Origin: a virus
IMG/VR virus record: IMGVR_UViG_3300006793_005371
Location: 1-62,600 of that record
Direction: 5' to 3' (one strand)
Length of the DNA: 62,600 nucleotides
The notes under the pieces were generated by a model, which was given only the letters and a program-made list of their open reading frames with translations, was not told where the DNA came from and did not search any database. A program made the position numbers and the translations under genes. Within the stretch, counting starts at the first letter, position 1. Every line of letters starts with the position of its first letter. This document shows, piece after piece, positions 7,569-15,547 of this stretch.

Positions 7569-8402
7569 TTAACGTTTGTTATCTTCTGTCTGTGTGAAAA
7601 ATTTATTGAATATTATATTATTTTCGCTTCTCTTGTCAACTGTAAAGCCTGCTAACACACCTAGTTCTTTTATTCCTTCTAGTTGTGCGTCGCCGCTTTT
7701 AGTCCAAAGCGAATGAAGCCAGTCTTTAGTTCTTTCTACGGCAGTTTTAACTGCATCAGTTTTAGATACCACATAAGGTGCTTCATCTAATTGTTTTTTG
7801 AGATCTTGCTTTTGTTTTTTTCTGTCATAGTCCTTGGAAGACTTGTGAGCGCCAGCACCTGGCATATTTCTACTATGCTTTGCTACTGGATTGTTTTGTT
7901 TTGGTAGTTCTGGTTTTTTGTTATTTGCTTCTATTAGTTCTGCCCAAACTTTAGCATCTGGGTATTTGTCTTGTAACAACTGAGTGTATGAATTTATTTG
8001 ATGTTTTTGCAAAACCACAACGTCATGAGCATCTGAATCTGCATCTTTTTGTAGTTTTAATTGATACTTGCCTTTATGAGGGTGAGTACCAGTGTTAATA
8101 CTTGTCTCGCCTACTAGTTTACCTCTCATTGGGTGAGGACTTTCATTGCCTTTATTAGGTTTGATCTTTTTAGGCTTTTTGTCACTTGCTTTTACTTGTT
8201 CTGCTTCTGATACCGGAGCACCAGTCATATGTACTGCGGCATTTTTACCTTTTGCCTTAAGTGTGTTAGCCATCTTTTCTGCTCTTGAGCGACTTGATAC
8301 AACCTTCCACGGCTTGTCATTTATACAAACTGCATAGTTGTTAGGAGACTCACCTCTGAGCTCATATTCAATTTCTTTCTTTTTTAAGTCACCCAACCGC
8401 AT
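7569..8402 (-). CDS. Unknown basic protein in virion block
   Basis: 277 residues, Lys-rich and poor in hydrophobics in the middle (KKPKKIKPNKG; DYDRKKQKQDLKKQ), with more folded-looking ends. The N-terminal 50 residues (YAVCINDKPWKVVSSRSRAEKMANTLKAKG) resemble a small strand-helix module seen in marine T4-like phage proteins. The start is preceded by TATAAAC, an imperfect late element too close to score. Probably a virion or scaffold component because of its neighbours; function unknown. Confidence 0.6.
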   Translation of the reverse strand: MRLGDLKKKEIEYELRGESPNNYAVCINDKPWKVVSSRSRAEKMANTLKAKGKNAAVHMTGAPVSEAEQVKASDKKPKKIKPNKGNESPHPMRGKLVGETSINTGTHPHKGKYQLKLQKDADSDAHDVVVLQKHQINSYTQLLQDKYPDAKVWAELIEANNKKPELPKQNNPVAKHSRNMPGAGAHKSSKDYDRKKQKQDLKKQLDEAPYVVSKTDAVKTAVERTKDWLHSLWTKSGDAQLEGIKELGVLAGFTVDKRSENNIIFNKFFTQTEDNKR

Positions 8403-8408
8403 AATAGT

Positions 8409-8951
8409 TTATACTAACGAGCCGGCGTATCTAACTAATATTGTTGCCGTACCTGCTGAAGCACCACCTTGTGTTACTGTTGCTTTTAAAACAGTTTGTG
8501 CTGAATAAGTATGATCAGTTTGATCGATAACTTGTGAACCTGCTGGATCAAAGAACTTAAACAGTCTGTCTGCTACAACGCCATCACCTACTGTAATGTT
8601 TGTTGTATCATTATACCCTGTCCAGTTACCTGAACCTTTCTCTACAGTTACACTTAATATTCTAGTGCCTGCCGTCACAGTACACAAATCTTGTGCACCA
8701 CTATCATCATAGTTAACAGTATGCTCACTAACACCAACTTTGTTTGCACTTGCGGCATCTAGTTGGCTTTGTGTTACTGCATGACTAGACGCAGTACCAT
8801 CTGCTATCTCGGCTCTTACGAGGGCATCGGAATTATTTCTAAGACTAATTTTTGAGGAACTAGTTGTTCCATCAATCTTATTGCCCTCTTTGCCAAGTTC
8901 AACAGTTTTTGCTACACCTGTTAAGCCATAATTTTTAACTGCATCGACCAT
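8409..8951 (-). CDS. Virion-type protein with shared N- and C-terminal modules
   Basis: 180 residues. The first 70 (NYGLTGVAKTVELGKEG ... IADGT ... AVTQSQLDAAS) match the beginnings of the 8964-9569 and 32427-35753 proteins, so this is a reusable N-terminal module. The C-terminal half, a beta-rich domain with 'ITVGDG..ADRLF' and 'TQGGASAGTATILVRY', matches the ends of the 8964-9569 and 31357-32427 proteins. There is no hydrophobic segment. RBS AGGAG precedes the ATG. Most likely decoration, fibre or neck/tail surface proteins; the exact structure is unknown. Confidence 0.7.
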   Translation of the reverse strand: MVDAVKNYGLTGVAKTVELGKEGNKIDGTTSSSKISLRNNSDALVRAEIADGTASSHAVTQSQLDAASANKVGVSEHTVNYDDSGAQDLCTVTAGTRILSVTVEKGSGNWTGYNDTTNITVGDGVVADRLFKFFDPAGSQVIDQTDHTYSAQTVLKATVTQGGASAGTATILVRYAGSLV

Positions 8952-8963
8952 TTGTTACTCCTA

Positions 8964-9569
8964 TTAAGATATGTTACCTAAGTCGCTGTTACTGTTTTGT
9001 GCTCCAGTGATTGAACCGTAGTCTGTAACAGTTACACTATCACTTGCTAATACAACACTTACTGTACCTTGTCCTGCTGAGGCATCACCCTCTACGATGT
9101 TAATTTGTAAATTGTCTGCTGATGCATATTCATATTGGTATTGAGAATGATATTGACCTGCTTTCTTAACGTCAACGTCTCCTGCTCTAATAAATCTACT
9201 GTTATTTGAAGCATCACCTATTTCGATGTATGTTCCAGTGTTGTTTGAACAAGTCCATGCTGTAGGAATGTCAACAGTTACACTGATAATCCTTGAACCT
9301 GCTGAGATACTAGCAATATTAGAATCTGCTGAATCGAAGTCAAAGTCTAAAGTTATATGTTGTATTAAGTCTGCCGCTACTGCATCTAACTGACTTTTAG
9401 TAACTGCTTCTGTCGACGTTGTCGCATCTGCAATTTCTAACTTAGTTAATGCACCGCCGTTAGCATAAAAGCCAACTTTCCCAGATGCTCCAGTTATATA
9501 TGAGCCCTGTTTACCTAATTCAACATTAGCATTTAAACCTGCTAAATTGTATTTTTTTACCGTTGCCAT
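8964..9569 (-). CDS. Virion-type protein, paralogue of the adjacent gene
   Basis: 201 residues with the same layout as the 8409-8951 protein: N-module (KYNLAGLNANVELGKQG ... IADATTSTEAVTKSQLDA) and beta-rich C-module (IEIGDASNNSRFI ... GDASAGQGTVSVVL), plus about 20 extra C-terminal residues. It is the first gene of the minus-strand block; the ATG has an AGGAA ribosome site and a late promoter about 38 nt upstream. Tandem duplication with divergence is the simplest origin. Surface or fibre-associated role inferred. Confidence 0.7.
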   Translation of the reverse strand: MATVKKYNLAGLNANVELGKQGSYITGASGKVGFYANGGALTKLEIADATTSTEAVTKSQLDAVAADLIQHITLDFDFDSADSNIASISAGSRIISVTVDIPTAWTCSNNTGTYIEIGDASNNSRFIRAGDVDVKKAGQYHSQYQYEYASADNLQINIVEGDASAGQGTVSVVLASDSVTVTDYGSITGAQNSNSDLGNIS

Positions 9570-9606
9570 AGTTATAATTCCTAATGTTTGAAAGTTTTAC
9601 ATAACA

Positions 9607-9613
9607 TATTTAT
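9607..9613 (-). promoter_or_regulatory. Late promoter element with normal leader
   Basis: Minus-strand GATAAATA 37 nt upstream of the ATG at 9569. Unlike the 5-nt class this one gives a leader with a ribosome site. Confidence 0.55.
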
Positions 9614-9626
9614 CTAAATTTAAAGA

Positions 9627-9654
9627 TTGACACTAAGATAATATCATGTATAAT
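9627..9654 (+). promoter_or_regulatory. Sigma70-type promoter
   Basis: TTGACA, 16-nt spacer, TATAAT. It drives the 9679 gene, which has its own TAGGAG ribosome site, and diverges from the late minus-strand block. Confidence 0.8.
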
Positions 9655-9678
9655 ACATATTAAAATAGGAGAACATGC

Positions 9679-9957
9679 ATGGCGTGGAATTATCGTGTCA
9701 TTAGGCACATACATACACATAACGGTATAGACGAAGAGTATTATCAAATACATGAAGTATTTTATGATGACGATGGCAATCCTGAAACGATGACAGTGGA
9801 AGGTATTATACCGTTTGGTGACACCGAAGAAGACTTAAAAGAAGTTATGGAAATGATGGCAAATGCATTGACAAAGAATGTATTAGATGCTATAATGTTT
9901 GAACACGATGACACTAATAAACTTGATAAAACACTGGGTATGCTAAGAAATGTTTAA
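9679..9957 (+). CDS. Small conserved phage protein, unknown
   Basis: 92 residues, acidic, starting WNYRVIRH and containing YYQIHEVFYDDDGNPETMT, a pattern typical of a small beta-hairpin protein found in marine phages and some bacteria. It follows a consensus promoter and a good ribosome site, and overlaps the UV endonuclease gene by 8 nt, so it heads that operon. Function not recognised. Confidence 0.65.
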   Translation: MAWNYRVIRHIHTHNGIDEEYYQIHEVFYDDDGNPETMTVEGIIPFGDTEEDLKEVMEMMANALTKNVLDAIMFEHDDTNKLDKTLGMLRNV

Positions 9958-11008
9958 CAATAACGTTAAAAGAATCGGTTTCTGTTGTAAATATTTAGAT
10001 GAGGACCAAACGCAAAAGCCTAAGGTACTTAAAGAAATACAGCAGAACTACACAGAAAGACAGACCACAGTAGCATGGTGTAACAGACAAGAACGTTCTG
10101 TTGCAGAAGATCGCTTACTAGAAATTGTACGTCACAACATGCAGAGTGCATACAACCTAGTAGAATATGTAGGCACATTGCCTGCTGAAAGGAGAATGGT
10201 CAGGTTAGGTAGCAATCAAATACCGATGGCAACACAACCCGACTGGCGTTATGTATTCGAAGATAAAACAGTACTTGCAGAACTTGAACGTGGATTCAGA
10301 AGAATTGGTGATCATGCTCGTGAGCGTGACGTTAAGCTCAGTTTTCATCCTGGTCAGTTTTGTGTCTTGGCTTCAGACAATCCTGACATAGTAGAGCGTA
10401 GCATTGACGAGTTCGAGTATCATGTGAACATGGCACGTTGGATGGGCTATGGCAAAGAGTTTCAAGACTTCAAGTGCAACATACATATATCAGGTAGAAA
10501 AGGTTACCAAGGCATTATTGATGTGCTACCTAGATTATCCCCCGAGGCTAGAAACATTATTACTATCGAGAATGACGAGATGTGTCATGGCTTAGACGCA
10601 AGTCTTATGCTGAAAGATCATGTTGCACTTGTTTTAGATATACACCACCACTGGATTAGAGATGAAGAATACATACAAGCGAATGATGACCGTGTTAAAA
10701 TGGTTATTGATAGTTGGCGTGGCGTCAGGCCTACTTTACATTACAGTTACAGCAGAGACGAATGGCTTGATCAATCAACACGAATTGATGAGACAACACG
10801 GCATAATGCCTTACACTCCATACCCGATCTACTAGAGTCAGGTGCTAAGAAGCAAAAACTAAGAGCACATTCTGACTACTATCCTAATGACGATGCTAAC
10901 GATTGGGCATTGACCTTCTTAGATTCTTTTGATATACAATGCGAGGCAAAGGCTAAGAATTTGGCTAGCCAGCAATTATATGATAGAGCATTACTCACCA
11001 ATAAATAG
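9950..11008 (+). CDS. uvsE: UV damage endonuclease (UvdE/UvsE family)
   Basis: 352 residues with the TIM-barrel UV endonuclease motifs: GFCCKY near the N-terminus, RLGSNQIPM (85-93), FHPGQF (132-137), NIHISG, IENDE (206-210), DIHHHW (230-235) and HYSYSRDEW. These supply the metal-binding His, Glu and Asp residues. The family nicks DNA 5' of UV photoproducts and starts alternative excision repair, fitting a phage of sunlit water. Length is close to family members. The start overlaps the upstream gene. Confidence 0.9.
   Translation: MFNNNVKRIGFCCKYLDEDQTQKPKVLKEIQQNYTERQTTVAWCNRQERSVAEDRLLEIVRHNMQSAYNLVEYVGTLPAERRMVRLGSNQIPMATQPDWRYVFEDKTVLAELERGFRRIGDHARERDVKLSFHPGQFCVLASDNPDIVERSIDEFEYHVNMARWMGYGKEFQDFKCNIHISGRKGYQGIIDVLPRLSPEARNIITIENDEMCHGLDASLMLKDHVALVLDIHHHWIRDEEYIQANDDRVKMVIDSWRGVRPTLHYSYSRDEWLDQSTRIDETTRHNALHSIPDLLESGAKKQKLRAHSDYYPNDDANDWALTFLDSFDIQCEAKAKNLASQQLYDRALLTNK
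11001..11007 (+). promoter_or_regulatory. Late promoter element
   Basis: AATAAATA across the uvsE stop; the FkbM gene ATG is 20 nt downstream after TTAGGATTGAG. Confidence 0.5.
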
Positions 11009-11027
11009 AGTTTATTAGGATTGAGAT

Positions 11028-11672
11028 ATGAAAAAAATTAAAAACACAAACTTTTATATACCAACAGGCGACACGTTCTTACCAAAGAAGCCAAACTATA
11101 AGAAAGAAGAGTTTGAAATGGCTAAGCCTTTCTTTAAGCATAATAGTGTAGCAATAGATGTAGGTGCTCACGTTGGCTTTTGGACTACAAGACTATTACA
11201 AGAATTTGACAAAGTAATTGCAGTTGAACCAGTTGAAGACTTTATTAGGTGCTTAGAAGTAAACACAGAAGAGTTAGAGCATAAACTTGAAATACATGGT
11301 CTTGGCTTAGGCAGTGAAGACGAACTTTGTTTAGAAATTGACCGTGTAAAAACAAACTCTACCCTTACAGCCACAGCAGATTACTCATGCGAAGAACAAT
11401 CTACCGAATACACAATGGACACATTTGTAGAAAAAATGCTTGACGAAGATATTGATGGACCAGCAAGTTTAGACTTTATAAAAATATCAGTTGAAGGATA
11501 TGAATTAGAAGTGTTAGAAGGTGCAGTTGAAACTATTAAGAAATGGCAACCTACTATTTTTGTTGAAGTTAAAACAATGGAAGACGATGACGTATCAGAC
11601 TTTATGGAAGATATGAATTACAAAATTGCAGACGACGATCTAAGTTCGTATGTTTGGGTACCGAATGAGTAA
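11028..11672 (+). CDS. FkbM-family methyltransferase
   Basis: 214 residues with the SAM-binding signature AIDVGAHVGFWT (about 43-54) and AVEPVEDF, and the FkbM-typical FIKISVEGYELEVLEGA toward the end, where DxEG(Y/H)E normally stands (here Ser replaces the Asp). The family usually O-methylates sugars, so a role in methylating a glycan on virion or host surface is plausible. It overlaps the next gene by 8 nt. Confidence 0.8.
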   Translation: MKKIKNTNFYIPTGDTFLPKKPNYKKEEFEMAKPFFKHNSVAIDVGAHVGFWTTRLLQEFDKVIAVEPVEDFIRCLEVNTEELEHKLEIHGLGLGSEDELCLEIDRVKTNSTLTATADYSCEEQSTEYTMDTFVEKMLDEDIDGPASLDFIKISVEGYELEVLEGAVETIKKWQPTIFVEVKTMEDDDVSDFMEDMNYKIADDDLSSYVWVPNE

Positions 11673-12420
11673 AAACTTTTTAGTATTTAAAAATTATAAT
11701 ATCACAGACCATACAAAGTGGTATAACGATAGAACAAGTGAAGAAGGTCTGGTAGACAATTATAACGCAATGGAAAAGATTGCTACATCATCAGCACTTA
11801 AGAATGTTGAAGGCCTAAACGAAATTAAAGTGTTTAGGGGAGAAGCAACAGATATAAGAGAAGTCTTTAAAAAGAACTTTTATGAAATCTACGAGTTATG
11901 GCAACAAGGCAATAATATTTTATATGCTGATTTAGATGTTGTATTTACACAACCCACAAACTTCTTTTCAAGTGATAACATTTTTAGAATGTATAATCTC
12001 ACTGATCCTGTAAAAACATCATGTGATCATTATAACGTACAGTTTGACGCATACTTCAATTGTGGTATTAGATATTATCCCAAAGGCATGAGTCAGGATG
12101 TATGGGACTTGGGTATTGAAATGGTTGAAAATTGGAATCCAGAAAGATGGGATAGTGAACAAATTATATATAATGCTATGCTGTGGAGTCAAGATATACA
12201 ACCTAACGAAATATATCAACCACATCTTGCATACCAATGTTTACACAATCCGGCACTACTCGAAGGCAATAGAATAAACAAACAGTTTAATCAGATAGAT
12301 CTCAATGAAGCACAGGCTGTTCATGTACATGGAAGTAGAGGAAGTTCGGATAGATTAACCCTAATGGAAAACTTCGCGGAAGGTAAAATTCCGCAGTTAG
12401 AAGAAACCTTATTCTTATAA
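11665..12420 (+). CDS. Probable nucleotide-sugar glycosyltransferase
   Basis: 251 residues from ATG 11665 (an in-frame ATG at 11650 would overlap the previous gene more). YADLDVVF (about 93-100) looks like a GT-A DxD metal motif, and HVHGSRGS near the C-terminus gives a late His. Paired with the FkbM methyltransferase it would form a small glycan-modification unit. The fold call is by motif only; donor and acceptor are unknown. Confidence 0.5.
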   Translation: MSKNFLVFKNYNITDHTKWYNDRTSEEGLVDNYNAMEKIATSSALKNVEGLNEIKVFRGEATDIREVFKKNFYEIYELWQQGNNILYADLDVVFTQPTNFFSSDNIFRMYNLTDPVKTSCDHYNVQFDAYFNCGIRYYPKGMSQDVWDLGIEMVENWNPERWDSEQIIYNAMLWSQDIQPNEIYQPHLAYQCLHNPALLEGNRINKQFNQIDLNEAQAVHVHGSRGSSDRLTLMENFAEGKIPQLEETLFL

Positions 12421-12443
12421 AATTTGTGGCGCCACATAACTTT

Positions 12444-12541
12444 ATTAAGTCTGGACAGATATTGCAGTACTCTTGTACTATGTAGCCTATTCTAAGAGGG
12501 AGGCAATATTTTATTTTGTTAGACTGAATTAAGTCTGTCCA
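12444..12541 (+). ncRNA. Candidate structured RNA in a 233-nt gap
   Basis: Nested perfect helices can be drawn: TGGACAGA (12452-12459) with TCTGTCCA (12534-12541); ATATTGC (12459-12465) with GCAATAT (12503-12509); and directly adjoining AGTAC-tctt-GTACT (12466-12479). A 10-nt direct repeat ATTAAGTCTG brackets the element (12444, 12528), and the palindrome GTGGCGCCAC lies just upstream at 12426. No ORF fits. It could be a small RNA or a processing/termination structure; no known RNA family recognised. Confidence 0.35.
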
Positions 12542-12606
12542 TACTAATATTTACAAGAAACGTCAAAATTGACCGGAATATGGTATTTTTTAAGCCAAAT
12601 TTACGG

Positions 12607-12634
12607 TTGACAAACAATTAAAACAGTATATAAT
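12607..12634 (+). promoter_or_regulatory. Sigma70-type promoter
   Basis: TTGACA, 16 nt, TATAAT, followed by TAGGAAAAATT and the ATG at 12654. Confidence 0.8.
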
Positions 12635-12653
12635 AGTACAAATAGGAAAAATT

Positions 12654-12941
12654 ATGTTATTAGAAAAACCAATCAAAGACGGATCAATCGTTACAGTTAA
12701 GTTAAACAGTGGCGAGGAGTTAGTTGCTAGATTTGAAAGCGAAACAGATACTGAATTGAATATTTCAAAAGTTAGAACAGTTGCACACGGTCAAGAAGGC
12801 TTAGGTATTATCCCTTGGATGATGACAGCACAAAGTAACACAATTTCAATAAATAAATCAACAGTGGTTGCATATACACAAACTGATGCGGAAATATCCA
12901 AATCTTATCAACAAGCAAGTACTGATATAAAACTAGTTTAA
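12654..12941 (+). CDS. Small conserved phage protein (possible Sm-like barrel)
   Basis: 95 residues beginning LEKPIKDGSIVTVKLNSGEEL, i.e. the strand pattern of Sm/Hfq-like or SH3-like small barrels, then ARFESETDTELNI and a C-terminal tail. Similar proteins occur in T4-like cyanophages without a known role. Strong own promoter and ribosome site suggest early expression. The barrel call is by pattern, not by conserved RNA-binding residues. Confidence 0.6.
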   Translation: MLLEKPIKDGSIVTVKLNSGEELVARFESETDTELNISKVRTVAHGQEGLGIIPWMMTAQSNTISINKSTVVAYTQTDAEISKSYQQASTDIKLV

Positions 12942-12974
12942 AAATAAGACTAGCCTCAAATTAGGGAGACCAAA

Positions 12975-13574
12975 ATGAGACGAAACATATTTTTTAGTCT
13001 AATAGTATTGTTTGGTGTTACAGCATATTTCAATACTGAGTCAGAAGCAACGGTTGAAAGTCAGCGACACATCACAATAGACATACCTTTAATTCCAGAA
13101 AAAGCAATCGATGTAGACCAAATGCATTGCCTTGCAAGGAACATATATCATGAAGCACGTGGTGAATCTGTAAGAGGAAAATTTGCAGTTGCTCATGTAA
13201 CATTGAATAGAGTATACAGCGAAAGATTCCCAAATACGGTTTGTGATGTGGTTTATCAATCGCACATGAGAGTAAATTGGAAAGGCGTATCAGTACCTAA
13301 AAGGCATAAGTGTCAATTTAGTTGGTACTGCGACGGTAAGAGCGATGCTATTGTTTTAAGAACTGCTGAAGGCAAAGTTATAAAGTACAATATGAATGCA
13401 TGGGAAGAAAGCCTCAAGGTTGCAACTATGGTTCTTAAGCATGAGATACACGATACTACTAACGGTGCAACACATTATTTTAATGATAAGTTAGCAGATC
13501 CGTATTGGGCTGACCATTATGTAAGAGTTGCACAAATAGATAATCACGTTTTCCATAGAATGGATACATACTAA
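12975..13574 (+). CDS. SleB-type cell wall hydrolase (probable endolysin)
   Basis: 199 residues with an N-terminal hydrophobic segment (about 5-19) after MRRN, then the Hydrolase_2/SleB domain: CLARNIYHEARGE (52-64, Glu60 and Glu64 as the likely catalytic acids), AVAHVTLNRV, FPNTVCDVVYQ and CQFSWYCDG. The family cleaves peptidoglycan glycan strands. The N-terminal segment could be a cleavable signal or a signal-anchor, allowing Sec export without a holin. Ribosome site AGGGAG upstream. It has no late element of its own and may be read from 12607. Confidence 0.85.
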   Translation: MRRNIFFSLIVLFGVTAYFNTESEATVESQRHITIDIPLIPEKAIDVDQMHCLARNIYHEARGESVRGKFAVAHVTLNRVYSERFPNTVCDVVYQSHMRVNWKGVSVPKRHKCQFSWYCDGKSDAIVLRTAEGKVIKYNMNAWEESLKVATMVLKHEIHDTTNGATHYFNDKLADPYWADHYVRVAQIDNHVFHRMDTY

Positions 13575-13598
13575 GGCGTTACTTTTTAGCAACATACG

Positions 13599-13605
13599 AT
13601 AAATA
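13599..13605 (+). promoter_or_regulatory. Late promoter element
   Basis: GATAAATA in the lysin-nuclease gap, 37 nt before the nuclease ATG, which has its own TAGGAG ribosome site. Confidence 0.55.
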
Positions 13606-13642
13606 CTACTTTAACACACACTAATATGTAGGAGTAGTAGGT

Positions 13643-14131
13643 ATGTATGAATATAGATGTAGTGTCTTGAAAGTTGTTGATGGTGATACAGCGGACGTAG
13701 ACATAGATTTAGGATTTGGAATAGTCCTTACAGATGAAAGAGTTAGGCTAATGGGTATTGATACACCAGAAAGCAGAACATCAGATAAAGTTGAAGATTT
13801 GTTTGGAGAGTTGGCAAAAGCAAGACTCAAAGAACTTATAGCAGGTAAGTCCGGACCTATTCTTAAAACACAGATTAACAAAGACGGAGAAGATATGAAA
13901 GGTAAGTTTGGTCGTATCTTAGGTGACTTCGAAGTTGAAAAGAACGGTGAGAGAAGAATGGCAACAGACGTGCTAATTGAAGAAGGACATGCAGTAGCAT
14001 ACTTCGGAGGTAGCAAAGACGAGATCGCGGCAAAACATTTAGTTAACAGAGATAAGTTATTGCGTGAAGGTTTAGTAAGTCAGGAAGACTTTGATAAAGC
14101 AGTAGCAATAATGGAAAAAAAGAATAGTTAA
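13643..14131 (+). CDS. Staphylococcal nuclease-like (thermonuclease) protein
   Basis: 162 residues with the SNase order of motifs: VVDGDTADVDIDLGFG (13-28), RLMGIDTPESR with the catalytic Arg and the metal Asp, a KFGRILGDF strand with the second Arg, and IEEGHAVAYFGG. No signal peptide, so it acts in the cell, possibly on host DNA or RNA. A long hairpin follows the gene. Confidence 0.88.
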   Translation: MYEYRCSVLKVVDGDTADVDIDLGFGIVLTDERVRLMGIDTPESRTSDKVEDLFGELAKARLKELIAGKSGPILKTQINKDGEDMKGKFGRILGDFEVEKNGERRMATDVLIEEGHAVAYFGGSKDEIAAKHLVNRDKLLREGLVSQEDFDKAVAIMEKKNS

Positions 14132-14143
14132 TTTTAATCGTAC

Positions 14144-14165
14144 ATGCCCAATTAACTTTGGGCAT
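14144..14165 (+). terminator. Hairpin, weak terminator candidate
   Basis: ATGCCCAA / TTGGGCAT stem of 8 bp with a 6-nt loop; the tail is only TTACA, so termination would be weak. Confidence 0.35.
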
Positions 14166-14185
14166 TTACACTAACAAACAGAGAC

Positions 14186-14395
14186 ATGGCAAAAAGTAGT
14201 AGTAAAAAGAAAAACGTAACAGTATATCTTATCCCAGAAGGTGAAACTAGAGATAGTCACACTTATCATTATACAGCAGTTAAAACTAAAACATTAACAC
14301 AGGAAAATAGGAAACTTAAAATGAAAAAGTATAATCCTGTTAAAAGAATCCACGAAATGTTTGTAGAAGCAAAACTGCCTAAACATCAGAAATAA
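14186..14395 (+). CDS. rpmG: Ribosomal protein bL33-like
   Basis: 69 residues starting MAKSSSKKKNVTVYLIPEG, with YHYTAVKTKT and then KLKMKKYNPVKRIHEMFVEAKLPK. This is the bL33 pattern (xKLxLKKYDPxxRKHVxFxEAKlk) at the usual length plus a short N-terminal extension. bL33 binds near the E site of the large subunit; a phage copy could replace the host protein and alter translation. No Cys knuckles, as in the zinc-free form. Flanked by a nuclease and a QueD-like gene. Confidence 0.75.
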   Translation: MAKSSSKKKNVTVYLIPEGETRDSHTYHYTAVKTKTLTQENRKLKMKKYNPVKRIHEMFVEAKLPKHQK

Positions 14396-14417
14396 TCCAA
14401 AAAACCTAAAATAACAC

Positions 14418-14445
14418 TTGACAAAAGTCTAAATACCAGTATAAT
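14418..14445 (+). promoter_or_regulatory. Sigma70-type promoter
   Basis: TTGACA, 16 nt, TATAAT, followed by TTTAGGAGATAAA and the ATG at 14473. Confidence 0.8.
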
Positions 14446-14472
14446 ATACTGACTAATTGTTTAGGAGATAAA

Positions 14473-14961
14473 ATGAATTACAAATATGTAAGCACAAAAG
14501 AATACGTGGATCAGTTTCCAGTTGCATATCGCCAATGGAGAGCTGATAGTCACTGTAACATTATTCATGGTTATAGTTTTAGCATGAAGTTTTACTTTGG
14601 TGCTAACGATCTAGATGTTCGTAACTGGGTAGCAGATTATGGCGGACTTAGAGATCTAAAAGGTTTTTTACAAGATCAATTTGATCATACGTTAATAGTA
14701 GCACAAGATGATCCTCATTTGGATTGGTATCAAGAAGCACACAAACGTGGTATTGCAAAAGTTGTAGAACTTCCAAGTCTTGGTTGCGAATCATTAGCAG
14801 ATCAAGTATACAAATATGTCAATGGAGTTTATATTCCAGACATGTGGGGGCCTTCAGAAGCAGAACGTCTATGGTGTTTTAGAGTGGAAGTTCGTGAAAC
14901 ACAAACTAACATGGCGTACAGAGAAGGTCACAGAGAAGATAACGAAGACTTATTTTCTTAA
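14473..14961 (+). CDS. queD: QueD / 6-pyruvoyl-tetrahydropterin synthase-like
   Basis: 162 residues of the tunnelling-fold pterin synthase family: HCNIIHGYSF (catalytic Cys28), WVADYGGLRDLK, FDHTLIV (Asp71, His72) and LPSLGCESLADQVYKYV (substrate-binding Glu106). In classical QueD three His bind zinc (AAHR and HGH); here the corresponding positions read VAYR and HGY, so only His32 remains, with His27 next to the Cys. The family makes 6-carboxytetrahydropterin for queuosine or 7-deazaguanine in DNA. Either metal binding is rearranged or the activity has changed. Own consensus promoter and ribosome site. Confidence 0.8.
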   Translation: MNYKYVSTKEYVDQFPVAYRQWRADSHCNIIHGYSFSMKFYFGANDLDVRNWVADYGGLRDLKGFLQDQFDHTLIVAQDDPHLDWYQEAHKRGIAKVVELPSLGCESLADQVYKYVNGVYIPDMWGPSEAERLWCFRVEVRETQTNMAYREGHREDNEDLFS

Positions 14962-15213
14962 AAAATGTGTGTAGCAGAGTGTAACTTTTCCCGGGTGCCC
15001 GGGTGTTTACTGCACTATAAAACTTAGAACATAATTTGCAAGGCTACTGATCAACGCCTATAAACCGATCAGTGAAGAATGAGAGATGCACGAATGGTAT
15101 TTCGTAAATTGGGTTTGGAAAAGGCTAATTAGAGTAGACTCCGGCTTATCCCGGATAAAACAGATTGAGCGGCCCCTGTAAAAATTCCCTAAGTGTACCG
15201 TATCTCTTTGTGT
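14962..15213 (+). other. Non-coding stretch upstream of the tRNAs, with hairpins
   Basis: No ORF of note. Visible structure: twin palindromes CCCGGG-tg-CCCGGG at 14990-15003; ACTGATC (15046-15052) pairing with GATCAGT (15067-15073); TCCGG (15140-15144) with CCGGA (15151-15155). It may be the tRNA operon leader or hold a separate structured RNA. No promoter consensus seen close to the tRNAs. Confidence 0.4.
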
Positions 15214-15288
15214 GCCCCGTTCGTCTAGTGGTTAGGACACATGGTTTTCATCCATGCAACAGGAGTTCGATTCTCCTACGGGGTACCA
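15214..15288 (+). tRNA. tRNA-Glu (UUC)
   Basis: Cloverleaf with acceptor GCCCCGT/ACGGGGT, anticodon stem CATGG/CCATG around loop TTTTCAT (anticodon TTC), T-loop TTCGATT and encoded CCA at 15286-15288. Confidence 0.93.
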
Positions 15289-15295
15289 TGTTTAG

Positions 15296-15370
15296 GCGGA
15301 TGTAGTATAACGGCTATTATGAGACCTTGCCAAGGTTTAGATCCGAGTTCGATTCTCGGCATCCGCTCCA
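15296..15370 (+). tRNA. tRNA-Gly (GCC)
   Basis: Acceptor GCGGATG/CATCCGC, anticodon loop TTGCCAA (GCC), T-loop TTCGATT, encoded CCA at 15368-15370. Confidence 0.93.
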
Positions 15371-15378
15371 GTAGTAAT

Positions 15379-15453
15379 GGTCTGGTAGTTAAACGGTTAT
15401 AATTCCGCCCTGTCACGGCGGCGTTCGGGGTTCGATTCCCCGTCAGACCGCCA
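15379..15453 (+). tRNA. tRNA-Asp (GUC)
   Basis: Acceptor GGTCTGG paired with TCAGACC, anticodon stem CCGCC/GGCGG around CTGTCAC (GTC), T-loop TTCGATT, encoded CCA at 15451-15453. Confidence 0.93.
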
Positions 15454-15457
15454 TTAC

Positions 15458-15547
15458 GGAGAGTTGGCTGAGCGGCTTAAAGCACTTCCCTGCTAAGGAA
15501 GAGTACGGGTAACTGTACCGAGAGTTCGAATCTCTCACTCTCCGCCA
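15458..15547 (+). tRNA. tRNA-Ser (GCU)
   Basis: Class II tRNA with long variable arm; acceptor GGAGAGT/ACTCTCC, anticodon stem CTTCC/GGAAG around CTGCTAA (GCT), T-loop TTCGAAT, encoded CCA at 15545-15547. Confidence 0.93.

Noticed and set aside
14990-15003. CCCGGGTGCCCGGG as a terminator
   Set aside because: Two small palindromes with no T tract; kept only as a structural note.
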